In this document: one piece after another, positions 46,896-59,252 of the stretch
Numbering within the stretch: the stretch's first letter is position 1
Layout: each line of letters starts with the position of its first letter
DNA from: Delphinus delphis
Lineage: Eukaryota > Chordata > Mammalia > Artiodactyla > Delphinidae
DNA length: 64,000 bases
Assembly (NCBI RefSeq): GCF_949987515.2
Contig: NC_082694.2
Location: forward strand, 15,307,958 to 15,371,957
Direction: 5' to 3'
Program-made: the position numbers and the translations under genes
The notes under the pieces: model-generated
What the model was told of the DNA's origin: nothing
What the model saw: only the letters and a program-made list of their open reading frames with translations
The model's database searches: none

Positions 46896-48100
46896 AAGAC
46901 TATATTCAAGACAGGATAAGAACAAACCCTTTGTTCTTTGATGTGTCTCCTTCAGTCCTTCCCTGCTTTCCCTGCTGGTCTGTTTGGCAGGAGTTTATCT
47001 AGCAGGTTGGCTCTTGGGAGGTGAATGGGACAGTAAAAAAGGTTCTGGGTCCTCTGTGTGAGTCATCCAGGTGCTGAGGGTGGAAGGGCTAGTCTTGGAA
47101 GAGGGTCAAACCTCACTTTCCACACCTTGCTAGTTCCTGAGAAGCGATTTAATCTGAACTGCCTGTGGAGACACTCCCAGAGAGCATGCTCTATGTTTTT
47201 GGTCTAGCTGGGAAGCCTTGGCAGAATTAAAGCAACTGGGAGTATACACACATTAATGATGGAACGAACTTCCCTAACTGCTGAGGAAGGAGAAGCAAGG
47301 GCTGGATCGGTATGAGGGGTATAAGTTAGCAAAGGCATCCAGAAGTGGGTGAATCAATGGCCTAGTGTGGGAGGGAGCCATGACTGCATGACTGTGGTTG
47401 GTGACACGCAGGCTGTCCGGGGAGAGAGACCCAGCTTGAGCACACGTGCAGAGGGGGAGTGAGGAAGAGGGATAGGGGAGCGGGAGAAAAACGGGGTTGG
47501 AGGGCTACAAGGACGCTACCAGGCTTTCCTTACCTGGACAGCTTTTTCTTTGTTTTTCTAAGTAGAGCATACATACTAGGAAAGTAGGCATAAGTATACT
47601 ACTGTTCAACAGATTTTCCAAACTCAGCAAGACATTTTTGTTCCCCCTTTAGAGTGTGGAAGAACATCCAGGATTAAGTTACTGGATGGTTCATCAACGC
47701 CTTATACCCATGAATTCTTCCCCTTTTCCAGTTTTAAATATCTGGAATTAATAGTTCAGAATCAGGTGGTATGATTTGATTAATTTAAACAGGGAAAAAG
47801 TGATACAAATAACAAATTTGTTTTGATGGAATAGTAGGTTGTGTTTTGAACATGAAGTCTGCCTTTAAGACTAGGTGTCATTTTCATAATTAAAGGCTTA
47901 TATGTATTGAGTTCATCAACTCCTTTCTGCTTTTCACAAGCGTCTTGTTCTCATTTCCAATCTAGACTTCAGCAGCAAGAGAGGAGAACAGAGTTGTGGT
48001 ACTTTTACAGGGCTGCCAGTACTCTCCTCTCTTTGCTTGTCATTTTCTGCAGTCAAGTCCTTAGTCGCCCAGGATTTGGTAGCTGGTTTCCTTGCTTATT
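46896..48100. other. Intron 1 unique sequence
   Basis: No exon, RNA gene or repeat recognised. Confidence 0.5.
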
Positions 48101-48193
48101 CTTCCTCTAGACCAGCTCTGTCCAACGGAAATATAACCCAAGCCATGTATATAATTAAAATTTTTCTAGTAGCTACATTTAAAAAATTAAAAG

Positions 48194-49114
48194 GAAACCG
48201 GTGGATCAAAGTTTCAGTTTCCCAGGAAGATAAAAAAAAACCTTCTAACTCTTATGCTTATTCTTCTAACCTAATGACACAGCTTCAAACTGTATAAAGT
48301 AAAAAGTGACAGAATGACAGAAAAAGTTGACAAACCTGCCGTAATAGTGAGAGATTTTAGCATATCTCTTTCCGTAATTGATAGAACAAGCTTACTAAAA
48401 ACGAGTAAGGGATTTTTTTTTTCCAATAAGGGATTGATTCAACAAGCAACACAATTAATAAGCTTGATCAAACTGATTAAATAGAAAACATAGTTCCAGC
48501 AAGTGAAGATTATATGTTTACAAAAATCGAACATATACCAGGTCATAAAGTAAGTCCTAACATTTAAAATAATCGGTATCGTATTGACCAAGTTCTCTGA
48601 ACACAGTGAAACTAAATTATGTATCAATTTAAGAATATAATTTTAAAAATTAAAAATTTTGAATTTGAAAGATAAAGAAGTAATAACAATGAAAATATAT
48701 AAATCAAAACTTGTAGAATGGGGCTTCCCTGGTGGCGCAGTGGTTTAGAGTCCGCCTGCCGATGCAGGGGACACGGGTTCGTGCCCTGGTCCGGGAGGAT
48801 CCCACATGCCGCGGAGCGGCTGGGCCCGTGGGCCATGGCCGCTGAGCCTGCGCGTCCGGAGCCTGTGCTCTGCAGCGAGAGAGGCCACAACAGTGAGAGG
48901 CCCGCTTACCGCAAAAAAAAAAAAAAAACTTGTAGAATGAATTGTACACGTAAGGCTTGTGGGATGCAACTAAATCAGTATTTAAAGAGAAATACACAGT
49001 CTTAATTACTCATATTAGCAAGAAAATAGTCAAAAACTAATGAGCTAGTCAGCTAAATTAGGAAGAAGTTAGGAACACAGCAATTAAAATAAATCCAAGG
49101 AGTTAGAAGGAAGG
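48194..49114 (+). mobile_element. Old L1 ORF2 5' fragment, split by CHR-2
   Basis: Decayed plus-strand ORF2 endonuclease-linker text (for example cgaacatataccaggtcata and cttgtgggatgcaactaaat). It matches the same L1 region seen on the opposite strand at 1-917. Confidence 0.7.
48721..48924 (+). mobile_element. CHR-2 SINE, plus strand
   Basis: 15 bp perfect TSD aaaacttgtagaatg at 48,706-48,720 and 48,925-48,939. Confidence 0.95.
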
Positions 49115-49598
49115 AATTTAAAAAAAAAAGGTGACTTAATTTTAATAATATATTTTAGTTAACCCAATATGTATAATATATTATGAAATCAATATAAAAA
49201 TTGTTATTGAGCTATTTTACATTCTTCTGGTCAAACTAAGTCTTCAAAGCCTTGTGTGTATCTTATACTTTTATTAGCGCACATCTCAATGTGGTCTGGC
49301 CATGTCTGAATTACTCAGCAGCCACACGTGACTATGGTGTCTTCGCCTCCTGTAAATGTTGAGGAGATCTGTGGTGATAAACAGGACAGTCAGAGCTAAC
49401 AGTGGTGGGGTTCAGTTATCTGCCAAGTGAATCGAGGGTCATGGGAATCTAAGAGTGTTTTGTGGTTAGCAGAGGGTGGCTCTTTTTGAAAATCTTATAA
49501 GCACCCCCCCCAACAAACCCACATGCTACAAAACATAGGACAGAAACAAAGATAAATGCTCTACTGACTCACTTTGTCCTTACCTGTTTTAGACATGT

Positions 49599-49638
49599 TA
49601 CGTATATGTGTGTGTGTGTGTATATATATATATATGTA

Positions 49639-49675
<37 letters not shown>

Positions 49676-49677
49676 GT
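49599..49677. repeat. (TG)n/(TA)n compound microsatellite
   Basis: About 78 bases of alternating TG and TA blocks, probably polymorphic. Confidence 0.95.
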
Positions 49678-49689
49678 TCTTTTAATTTT

Positions 49690-49835
49690 TACAAAAGCCA
49701 TATGAGTTTGGTACCATTATTATCCCCATTTTACAGATGAGGATATTGAGGCTCAGGGAGGTTAAGAAACTAAGAAACTCGAGGGGACAGAGCCGGGATC
49801 CAGACTCAGGCAGTCTGGCCTGGAGGGCGCAGATG
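49690..49835 (-). mobile_element. MIR SINE remnant
   Basis: Landmarks attatccccattttacagat and ggctcagggaggttaagaaa. Confidence 0.85.
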
Positions 49836-49839
49836 AGGC

Positions 49840-50955
49840 AAATGCATCCCTGTCTTTGCAGTGTACAGGACATTCCTACCCCACCCCTCAGAAGGGCTCC
49901 TAAGAGGATGATCTGAGGTGGCTGAGGCAGCTCTGTTCCCTGGTCCAGGTTCCTGCGTTTCCAGGCACAGCATTGTCACTCTGCTGGGTCTCCACGACAG
50001 CCTCCTCACTGGTCCTGCCTCACAAAAGGACTTCCCCATCTCCAGTCCTGCCTCAAGAGAGGTCTCTCCAAACTCCAATTCCAGTTCAAATCCACACCCC
50101 AACCCCCAGTTGCTTCTTTTATCTTAGGATAAAATTCCAACCCACCATGGCATGACCTGCTTCCTTTCCCAGCCTCTGGGTACGTTGTTCCCTCTGGGGC
50201 TAGACCTTCAGAAACTCCCCTCAGTGCCTACTGTCCCTGCTCAGGCGGCACCTGTCTCCCCACCCCCAGCAAGTCCTACCCATTCTTTTCCTGGGGTGGG
50301 GGTGAGCCTTTTCTAAGCCCCTCCCAAACACACACATACACACGTCCTCCAAATGTAAAATACCTCCTGACACTGCCCTCATGTCCAATGTAGAGTGAGT
50401 TAAAAAGAAAAATGAGGAAAATAATTACATTGGTGTTAGATCTACTTGTCCGATTTTGAAAATGAGATGAGAGCTTTTAGAAGAGGCTGTTTCTGTGTTG
50501 CTTCTTGCTCTACCCCCAGGCACGTACTCCCTGCCTGTTTAAAAACGGGGTTACGTGAATGACAGTATGCCTGTTTGGGAGCTTGCCCAAGTGCTGGTTT
50601 CCCAAATTTTTGGAGCAGAGAGTAAAAGGGACATGTGATTGGGGTGTGAAAGGCAACTGTATGTTTTAACCATGCCTCTTACAGACCTAAATACATGTTG
50701 TCAGTTTTAGGAACTCAAACATGCTTAACTTATTCTGGGCTTAAAGCGACCCAAACAAAACTTTCCTTTGTCTCCTGTGTTTGCTCCCTCTCTTTCAAGT
50801 CTCTCAACTGCCAGGGCCTGTTAGCCTCCAGGTTGTTCCCTGTCGCTGTCCCTCCAGTTCCTTTTCTGGGGTCATTACCACTTTCTGGTAATGGATTTGG
50901 GGTTTTACATGACTAGTATGGTTCTTCTGTTCCAGTAGAACAAAGAGGGTTATTG
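49840..50955. other. Intron 1 unique sequence
   Basis: No exon recognised. 50,140-50,300 is faintly L2-like. Confidence 0.45.
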
Positions 50956-50959
50956 AATA

Positions 50960-51482
50960 CAGCCAGCCCTCCGTATCAACCAACCGTGGCTCAGAAATAC
51001 TCAAAACGGAAACTTTCTTGAAAGTTCCGAAAAACAACGCTTGAGTTTGCCGCATAGTGTCAGCTACATACATAGCATTTACATTGTATTAGGTATTATA
51101 AGTAATCTAGAGATGATTTAAAGTATACGGGAGGGGGGCTTCCCCAGTGGCGCAGTGGTTGCGAGTCCGCCTGCCGATGCAGGGGACACGGGTTCGTGCC
51201 CTGGTCTGGGAGGATCCTACATGCCGCACAGCGGCTGCGCCCGTGAGCCATGGCCGCGGGGCCTGCGCGTCCGGAGCCTGTGCTCCGCAACGGGAGAGGC
51301 CACAACAGTGAGAGGCCCGCGTACCGCAAAAAAAAAGAAAAATAAATAAAGTATACGGGAGGATGTGCATAGGTTATATGCAAATACTGCACCGTTTAAC
51401 ATAAGGGACTTGAGCATCCATGGATATGGTATCCAAGGGGGGGTCCGGGAACCAATTTCCTCTGGATACTGAGGGACCACTG
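50960..51482 (+). mobile_element. MER2-type (Tigger) DNA transposon, split by CHR-2
   Basis: Starts cagccagccctccgtatc and ends ctgagggaccactg, with TA at both outer edges. The internal text (gtattaggtattataagtaa) matches MER2. Without the SINE it is about 295-310 bp. Confidence 0.88.
51135..51347 (+). mobile_element. CHR-2 SINE, plus strand
   Basis: 15 bp perfect TSD aaagtatacgggagg at 51,120-51,134 and 51,348-51,362. Inserted in MER2. Confidence 0.95.
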
Positions 51483-51489
51483 TACCGGA

Positions 51490-52640
51490 TTAGTGCATCA
51501 ACTGCCTATCGAATCCTCCACCTTCCCTTCCCCATTGACCAGCCAGCTGCTCCCTGAGGACTATTGCTAAGGTCCTGTTTGGGGATGTCTCTTCATAATC
51601 CCAAACCTTAAGAAGCCATATCCTCACCCTTTCTTTCTGGGGTGGGGTCTTGGTTATTTTAGAATTTGCACACTCACTTTTCCATCATCTACCTGGTGTT
51701 TCCCTTTATGCTCCTGTTTGGGGGAAGGTCGCCATTTTGGAGCTTGTTTCTGTTGGGTCCCGGAGTTGCTTTTGTTAACTGTTCATTCTACTGACTTTCA
51801 CTTTCTCCTGTTAAGTATTCTTTATTCAGCCTGACTCCTTGTATTTCCTTTAGATTAAGAGGGAAATCTCCCGTTAAAAAGGCAGCTTCTAGATTTGGCT
51901 TTATCTATGGCACTCATGAGGTTGCCACAGACGTGCTCTGCTGTGGCATATTCTGCTCGTCTAATTTGCTGTCACGTGGAGGCCCACCGCCAGAGAGCTG
52001 TTACGTAAGGTGTTTTGTTAGAGCTTGGTGGGGCCCAAGGAGGACAGGCAGTTCTCTGGGCAGTTTCCTCAGTTTATCCCAGTGTCCTGTCTTATTCCCT
52101 CTGGCCTCCTCCTCTTTGATGGGTGCCCACACCTCCGCCGGGAAATCATCTCAGCGGCTGGTGGAATGGTGGCAGCTGGTGGAGCCTTCTTGCATACTTT
52201 GCTATTTTTTTTCTTTTTTTTCTCCCGTTAGCGGCCTGAATTTGTTATGCAGGCCGGATCTCGGCTGGCTGGGTGCGACAAGAACAGCCCCTGCCAGCTC
52301 AGTTACCAAGTTCCGTGGCCTCTTCTTCCTCCACCACTCTTGTCGGCCCCCATCTCGCCGTCCCTGCTCTGGCTCAGCTGCCCCATCACCCCTGGCTGCG
52401 GTGGTCACAGCAGCCCCTTGACCGCTCCGTCCCGTCGCCTCCTACATCCCAGTGTGAGCTCTCCGCCCCCCTGCTTAAGAACCACTTAAGGCCGCTTCCT
52501 CCTCTGGGGCCAGTTGGGAGGGCCTGGTTCCTTCTTTGTCACATCTTCTGCCACTTTCCCCCAGGTCCCCTGTGACCTGGCCTGAGCAGCCCTCTCTGGG
52601 CATCTTGACATGTCCTTCCTTCCATCCAGAGTGCCTGCTC
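51490..52640. other. Intron 1 unique sequence, partly GC-rich
   Basis: 52,240-52,560 is GC- and pyrimidine-rich and open in several frames (up to 162 codons), but low-complexity composition and the lack of any family-like peptide argue against a gene. Confidence 0.45.
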
Positions 52641-52925
52641 TCTCTTCTTTCTGTCTCTGAGGTCTTGCCTATCCCTCAAAGATCCGTTTACACATCATGT
52701 CCTCAGGGAGGCCTCCTTGATTTCGTCTGATGGAGCTAGTGGTCCCTTGGCCCGGGGCTCTCCAGGTTCCTCTGTTATTTGGCATTTTGAGTAGTTAACT
52801 ATTTTTTGCTTTCCCTAGCTGGGTTTTTCATTTCAAGAGAAAGGCTGTGTCTTAGTTTTCTTTATATTCCCAGTGCTTGGTGTATGCTTATTAAATGTCT
52901 GTTTAAAGGATTATTAGGTGAACAA
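52640..52925 (+). mobile_element. L2 LINE 3' fragment
   Basis: The block order cctcagggaggcctccttga, tctgttatttggcat and cccagtgcttggtgtatgct is typical of L2 3' ends. Confidence 0.7.
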
Positions 52926-53098
52926 AGGAAATTATACAGCAGTACAGACCAGCCCTCCCCAGCTGGGGCTCTACAAGAGAATTAAGCCCTAATGCGCTAA
53001 GGTCACCATTGTATACTATGAATGAACTTCTCTCCTGTGCTTCTGGAGTGATTCTAGTTATATACCATCCTTGGGAGAATTAAGAAAATAGACACTCA

Positions 53099-53294
53099 GG
53101 GACTTCCCTGGCGGTCTAGTGGTTAAGACTTCACACCTTCCAGGGCAGTGGGTGAGGGTTTGATCCCTGGTCAGGGAGCTAGGATCCCACATGTCTCGCA
53201 GCTGGAAAACCAAAACGTAAAACAGAAGTAATATTGTAACAAATTCAATGAAGACTTTAAAAATGGTCCACGTCAAAAAAAAAAAAAATCTTGA
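53099..53294 (+). mobile_element. CHR-1-type SINE with long 3' tail domain
   Basis: tRNA-like head then a tail domain (gtaatattgtaacaaattca, ttaaaaatggtccacg) before the A-tail. The 17 bp perfect TSD aagaaaatagacactca is at 53,082-53,098 and 53,295-53,311. Confidence 0.93.
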
Positions 53295-54180
53295 AAGAAA
53301 ATAGACACTCAAATCCTTTTCTGTAGGGCTTAATCTCCAGTGGACCCAGCCTGAAGAGGGCTAGTATAGGTAATATGATCCCAAACCTGATAAAATATAC
53401 ATACGCCACGAGGAAAGGCAGATGGAATATAGACCAGAATGTTAGCAGTGGATATCACTGCACTGTAGTGTAACGACCGGTGTGTGATTTCAAAATGTTC
53501 TCTCTGAAGTTTCTAACTTTGCGATAACAAAGTTGTTGTTGTTGTTTTTTTTTAACGTTTCTTGAATAATCCAACTCGGAGTTCCTAAACCTGATTGTGC
53601 TTTAATATAAGGCAAGGGAGAGTTGGAGTTTTGTTTTTGAATATAGCTCCCTGTGCCATGCCACAGCGGACCAGAAATCACCGAGCTGACCCCTCAGCAT
53701 TGCCCCTGGAGAACCAGGCCTCCACAGGAGGATGGGTAGCTGTCAGCCCTCTGAACCTGGGTGTTGCCACTGGACACTTGTAAATGAACGGCTGTGTCCA
53801 GCAGGCATGACTCAACGTAAGAGAAAATAGCACAGTCATAGGCACTCATGGTATACTCTCCAAAGCAAATCTAGAGGTGTTTTTTTCTTAATAGCAAAGA
53901 GTGAACACACCTTGTGGTTATTTGAATTAAGTCTGGTAGAGGCGTCTCAATGCTACTTCTTGCTCATCAGCTACTGCTTCAACCAGCCCTGGATTTTTTT
54001 CCTGAACTTTGACCTTGCTTGACCTCACACAGAATTGTATCCTTATCCTGGGTGCTGAAACCAGTAGATTGGATGAGGAACAGGGTAATTACTTAGTCTC
54101 TAAGTATCTCCCATCAAGTTACTTATTAATTACAAAGGGAAAAGAGTAACTTGACAGTAGTTAAACTTGCCTTACACAGC

Positions 54181-54392
54181 TTTTTTTTTTTTTTTTTTTT
54201 GCGGTACGCAGGCCTCTCACTGTTGTGGCCTCTCCCGTTGCGGAGCACAGACTCCGGACGCGCAGGCTCAGCAGCCATGGCTCAAAGGCCCAGCTGCTCC
54301 GCGGCATATGGGATCTTCCCGGACCGGGGCACGAACCCGCGTCCCCTGCATCAGCAGGCGGACTCTCAACCACTGCGCCACCAGGGAAGCCC
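54181..54392 (-). mobile_element. CHR-2 SINE, minus strand
   Basis: T-run of 20 then near-consensus body. A short flanking repeat acagc is present. Confidence 0.94.
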
Positions 54393-54479
54393 TACAGCAA
54401 TATTCTTGTCGCACAACCTCTGCAGGTGCCCCTTCAGCCAATCTGTCACACAACTACCAGTAACTAAAACCTAGAGCTG

Positions 54480-54980
54480 ATGCTTTGACGTCCTTGCTCA
54501 AAGCCTTTTAATGTTTCCCTGCTGTTTAGAGAATATACCCCAACACATCACCATGGTAGACAAGGCCTTCCAGAAGCTCATTCCTGTAGCCAGCTGTTCT
54601 TCCATCACTTCCTGTCAATACTCAATGCCTGAGAACCACAGGACTGAGCTGTCATTGGTTTCCATTCTTCTGTTCTCAACACCTTTTTACGAAGCATGTC
54701 CCCCTCCCCTCCCACTCTCTTCATCTGGCTACCTCCAATGTGTCGTTTAAGATTCAGCTCAAGTGTCCCATCATCCTCGTCACCCGAGGATGGGGCTAGA
54801 CCCCCTCCTCTACTCTCCCATGGTTCTCTTGGATGGCTTCATCACTGCTTTCATCACACAGCTGTATAACCAACTGCTTTGTGTGTGTCTCCTCTACTGG
54901 AAGGCAGGGGCCGTATCTTCTTCATCCTTGTATTCCAAATGCAGGGTACGTAGTAGGTGCTCAAGAAACGTTCCTTCCGT
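54480..54980 (+). mobile_element. L2 LINE 3' fragment
   Basis: Long L2-like stretch ending cagggtacgtagtaggtgct followed by caagaaacg. Confidence 0.7.
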
Positions 54981-55089
54981 AACCAAATAAAAAGTTTGCG
55001 TTGGCACGGTAGATCTGTACTGGACCAGTTGGCATGCAATGTTGCAGCATACAAAATGAGTTCACTTATTTCCCTTCATTTTATCATTG

Positions 55090-55160
55090 CAAGGACAGGG
55101 GATGAGCAGGCCATACAATGCCCATTATAGATGAGAAATTGAGGCTCGGGGAACCTAAGT
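55090..55160 (-). mobile_element. MIR remnant, short
   Basis: atagatgagaaattgaggct is a MIR core landmark. The downstream part is replaced by a small direct repeat at 55,159-55,185. Confidence 0.55.
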
Positions 55161-56194
55161 GTCAGACGTCTGGTGTCAGACGTCTTTTACATGGTAAAGC
55201 TCTCTCTCTCTCTCAGACCTGGATCTTCTGACTTGTGGTCCAAGTCTTTCTCTCTGACAGATTTCAGTCGTGATTTTTGCTGGTTGGCTAAGTGTTGGGG
55301 GTGAACTTGACGGAGAGCAGGTGTTTTGTTCATTTTGTCCACTGTTCTTCAAATGCCTAGAACCCATGGTAGGTACTGAATACACATTTGTTGAATTAAT
55401 TAATTCATGAGTTAGTGAATGCCAGCCTGAAGTCAAGTTTTGTTGGTTGCAGTGGGGAAGCCAAGCATTTGAGAATTCAATAACAGTGTATAAAAGAGAT
55501 ATCAAACTATCCCTCAGTTCTAGAGACAGGAGGTAGAAAGAGAGCACTTTCTCTCCTGAACCAGATCATAGGATGTCTGTAGGGTCTCTCAGAGCTGAAG
55601 TCCATGACACTCCACTCTCCCTGAGCAGGTGAAAAGAAGCGTTAGCTGGCGGTCAGCTTCTACCACACCAGGAGTGGGGTTCTTGGAAAGGTATTATCCC
55701 TCCCAACTGTCAGGACTGGGGCTGGAGCTCATTGCCTTCCAAGAATGTGACTGATGGCAAATTCAAGTTCAAAAGAAGATTGGATTTCAAGGCAACTGGA
55801 AGCTATTCTGTCAAAGCCAAGTTTTACAGGGAGAGTTTCTTCCTGTCTCCTCTCTTCTCCTCCCCCCACCCCCAGGGCTTGTGGAGACCTGAAAAAGAAC
55901 ACACAGTGCTCAACTGTTTCCCTAATTGAGAAAAGGAGAGACAGAAAACCAGGCTCTGGACTCATTCACGAGCCCAGGGAGGATCCAAGAAATGCATCTC
56001 CCTGGGTGCCTTGGTTACTTGCATTGAGTCCAACATGGTGACCAGTGGATGCCTAGGCTGGGCCTGAGCACTGTGTCCAGCACTCAGCATCCTCTCTCAG
56101 GAAAAGAGACCTTTACCACACTGTTGACTGTAATGGAAAAAGAAGGGGCCACTAAGAACAAATTGAAATCTTACGTGCGTGCAGAACTTTTCCA

Positions 56195-56330
56195 GTTTAC
56201 TATCCCAACAATACCGCGAAGCAATTACATAGGTGCCACCAACATTTTGCAGATGAGACATCTGGGACCAAGAGAGGTGAAAGGTCATGGTCACACTGCC
56301 AGCCGACGGTAGTGCAGGCTTGAAGCACGC
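56195..56330 (-). mobile_element. MIR SINE remnant
   Basis: ttttgcagatgagacatctg and tcatggtcacactgccagcc. Confidence 0.65.
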
Positions 56331-56369
56331 CCTTGATGGAAGACAGCCACCAATGCCTGAGTACCTCTT

Positions 56370-56527
56370 CCGTGCCTGGGACACGTCTAAGCACTTTCAT
56401 GTATTAGGCATCTCATGTTCACAGCAACACTATGAAGTAGATGCTACTTTTATTTCCATTTCATAGAGGAGGAAACAGAAGCTCAGAAACATGAAGCAAA
56501 TTGCCGTTAATAGTGGAGCCAGAATCC
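56370..56527 (-). mobile_element. MIR SINE remnant, cut by CHR-2
   Basis: cacgtctaagcactttcatg, tcatagaggaggaaacagaa and gtggagccagaatccg; the CHR-2 starts right after. Confidence 0.75.
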
Positions 56528-56744
56528 GTTTTTTTTGGTTTTTGTTTTTTTTTTGCGGTACGCGGGCCTCTCACTGTGTGGCCTCTCCCGTTGCAGAGCA
56601 CAGGCTCCAGACGCGCAGGCTCAGTGGCCATGGCTCACGGGTCCAGCCGCTCCGCGGCATGTGGGATCCTCCCAGACCAGGGCACGAACCCGTGTCCTTT
56701 GCATCGGCAGGCGGACTCTCAACCGCTGCGCCACCAGGGAAGCC
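56528..56744 (-). mobile_element. CHR-2 SINE, minus strand
   Basis: Near-consensus body with a small deletion (cactgtgtggcc where others have cactgctgtggcc). No clear TSD. Confidence 0.92.
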
Positions 56745-56849
56745 CGCTGCCTTACCCAACTTTGACCAATTGATTTAACATCACCAGTAATGGGACAAAG
56801 CAACATCAGGTGCCTCCTGAGAAAATGCACCAAGACGGACGAGCACCAC

Positions 56850-57605
56850 TGCTGTGATATTCCTGCCGGAAATGTGTAACTTGAATCATGAAGAAACGGA
56901 CAAATCTCCACTGAGGGACATTCTACAAAACGGTTAGCCTGTACTTTTCAAAAAAGGCCAAAGTCATGAAACATAAAGGAACTCTTTCAGATCAGAGGAG
57001 GCTAAAAAGATATGACAGCTGAATGCCACATGTGATCCTGTTTTTGCTCTGAGGCCATTATTGGGACTGCTAAAGAAATTTGTCTGAGGTCTTTAAATTA
57101 GAGAACAGTATTAAAGTAACAATAATTTCCTGATTTTTATCATAATACTGCAGTTGTGTCTGGGAATGTCCTTGCTTTTAGGAAATACTAAAATATTTAG
57201 GGGTGAAAGTCATTGTGTCCTCAGCTTACTTTCAAGTGGTTAAAAAAGTAGTATCGGCTTCCCTGGTGGCACAGTGGTTGAGAGTCCGCCTGCCGATGCA
57301 GGGGACACGGGTTCGTGCCCCGGTCCGGGAGGATCCCACATGCCACGGAGCGGCTGGGCCCGTGAGCCATGGCAGCTGAGCCTGAGCGTCCGGAGCCTGT
57401 GCTCCGCAGCGGGAGAGGCCACAACAGTGAGAGGCCCGTGTACCGCAAGAAAAAAAAAAAGTGGTGTGTGCATCATATAATAGAATCACCAAGCAAATGT
57501 GGTAGAATGGTAACAAGTGGGTAGTCTGGGTGAGGGGAATTCTTTGTAGTTTTCTTGCAGTCTCTCTGTAAGTTTGAGATTATTTCCAAAAATAAAGTTT
57601 TTAAA
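56850..57605 (+). mobile_element. Old L1 3' UTR (L1M type), split by CHR-2
   Basis: gagggacattctacaaaacg, ccaaagtcatgaaacataaa and the terminal gagattatttccaaaaataa follow old L1 3' text on both sides of the SINE at 57,256-57,460. Confidence 0.7.
57256..57460 (+). mobile_element. CHR-2 SINE, plus strand
   Basis: Near-consensus. Likely TSD aaaaaagtagt / aaaaaagtggt. Confidence 0.93.
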
Positions 57606-58109
57606 ACCCAGAAGCCTCCAGATCATGGTGCCGCGGCCAGTGTAGGATCAGAGGCCAGTGCTCTCAGTGGCTGCCTTTCCAGGGTTGCTGCTGAATCATT
57701 TGCAGCAACACTGAGCTCTCTTCAGAACTGGTTTTGTAGAATACAGGATAGAGACCACTCAGTGTGGTTTCACCTGACGGGAAGGTTCTTTCTCCAACTC
57801 CCTGTTGATGTCGCCACCACTGTTGTCCCAGAAGGCATCGCTCCTGCTGCATCCCCGGGTATCTGGTCAACCAACTCCAATGCACATATTTGCCTGGTTG
57901 AGAATAGACCTCCAGCTGTCCTGCGAAAGAGGCTTCCCAGGCAGAGTGTAACTTCATTAGCACCCAACCTGCTTCTTACATGTTAGCAGACATCCTCAGA
58001 GAGGTGACTTGGCCACCGTGACACAGGCAACAGCCAAACAGTTAAGTATTTTCTCCCTCTTTTCTTGAAAAACAAAACAGATCCAGTCTCTCTTTTATTT
58101 CTATTGGAT

Positions 58110-58505
58110 TTTTCCTCAGCTTTATTGAGATATAATTGACATATAACATTGTATGAATTTAAGTTGTACAACATGTTGACTTGATACACTCGTATGTTGC
58201 CAAATGATGACCACCATAGCCTTGGCTAAAACATCCATTACTTCACATAGTTTTTTTTTTTTTTTTTTTGTGGTGAGAACATTTAAGATCTATTCTCTTA
58301 GCAACTTTCAAGTATGCAAATACAGTATTACTAACTATAATCACCATGCTGTGCATTGGATCCCCAGAACTTATTCTTATAACTGGGCACTGACACCTCC
58401 CCATTTCTCCCACCCACCCGCCCCGGCCCCTGTTGACTACCACTCTACTCTCTGTTTCTACGAGTTATACTTTTTTAGATTCCACATATAAGTGTTGTTC
58501 CAGTT
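58110..58505 (-). mobile_element. Old L1 3' UTR
   Basis: tttattgagatataattgac to tttagattccacatataagt on the plus strand, with an internal T-run at 58,251-58,269. Confidence 0.82.
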
Positions 58506-58774
58506 GCTCTTTTATTTCCTTGGTGGTGAGTGGGACGATCATTTATCTCCCTTCCTCACCCTTCCTCACCATACACATGCAGTGATGCTTGTTTGAAAAA
58601 GGATTCCTGTCCCTGTTCTCTGTATGCCAGGTGTGCCCTGGAGACTGTACAAATAACCAATAATTGTGATATCTGGACGCATAGAAGGGTCTGGTCTTCA
58701 CATCTGCCTCCTGTTAGGATCTTGCTGAGTTTGGGTTAGCTTTTCTGTGGGGATCTGGGTCCAGGCTGCTGACC

Positions 58775-58945
58775 AGTGCATTCATTTATTCATTGGTTCA
58801 TTCGTTCAAGTATTTAAGTGCCTTTTACATGCTAGGCACTGTTTCAGGTTCTGAGGTTACAGCAGTGAACAACACTGACAGTCTAGGAATCTTATGTTTT
58901 AGCGGGGAGAGCAGACAGTAGGCAAATACGTACGGGTCGTAATGA
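58775..58945 (-). mobile_element. L2 LINE 3' end, minus strand
   Basis: Starts with the ttcattcatt-type L2 tail, then tgctaggcactgtttcaggt and acagcagtgaacaacactga. Confidence 0.8.
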
Positions 58946-59034
58946 GTGTATGAGGTAAAGTAAAGCAGGAAAGTGAATCACAGGGCTTAGGGTGAGAATG
59001 CAGTGATACAGAGGGTGATCAAGGAGGCGACTTT

Positions 59035-59238
59035 ATTTATTTATTTTGCGGTATGCGGGCCTCTCGCTGTTGTGGCCTCTCCCGTCGCGGAGCACAGGCT
59101 CCGGACGCACAGGCTCAGCGGCCATGGCTCACGGGCCCAGCCGCTCCGCGGCATGAGGGATCCTCCCGGACCGGGACACGAACCCGTGTCCCTGCATCGG
59201 CAGGTGGACTCTCAACCACTGCGCCACCAGGGAAGCCC
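59035..59238 (-). mobile_element. CHR-2 SINE, minus strand
   Basis: 14 bp TSD aaggaggcgacttt / aaggaggcaacttt at 59,021-59,034 and 59,239-59,252. The tail is (TTTA)n rather than pure T. Confidence 0.95.
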
Positions 59239-59252
59239 AAGGAGGCAACTTT

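Larger units (their letters stand above)
48107..49380 (+). mobile_element. Ancient non-autonomous DNA transposon, split by L1
   Basis: 48,107-48,193 (ctgtccaacggaaatataac) and 49,115-49,380 (taacccaatatgtataatat to cagcagccacacgtgactat) follow the order of one ancient mammalian MER-type DNA transposon whose name I cannot give with confidence. The gap is filled by an L1 fragment. Confidence 0.5.

Noticed and set aside
51933..52421. 162-codon plus-strand frame in intron 1
   Set aside because: Low-complexity Ser/Cys/Pro-rich translation of a pyrimidine-rich stretch with no family resemblance.
57555..57986. 143-codon plus-strand frame
   Set aside because: Begins in an old L1 3' end and continues into unique sequence with no family-like peptide.
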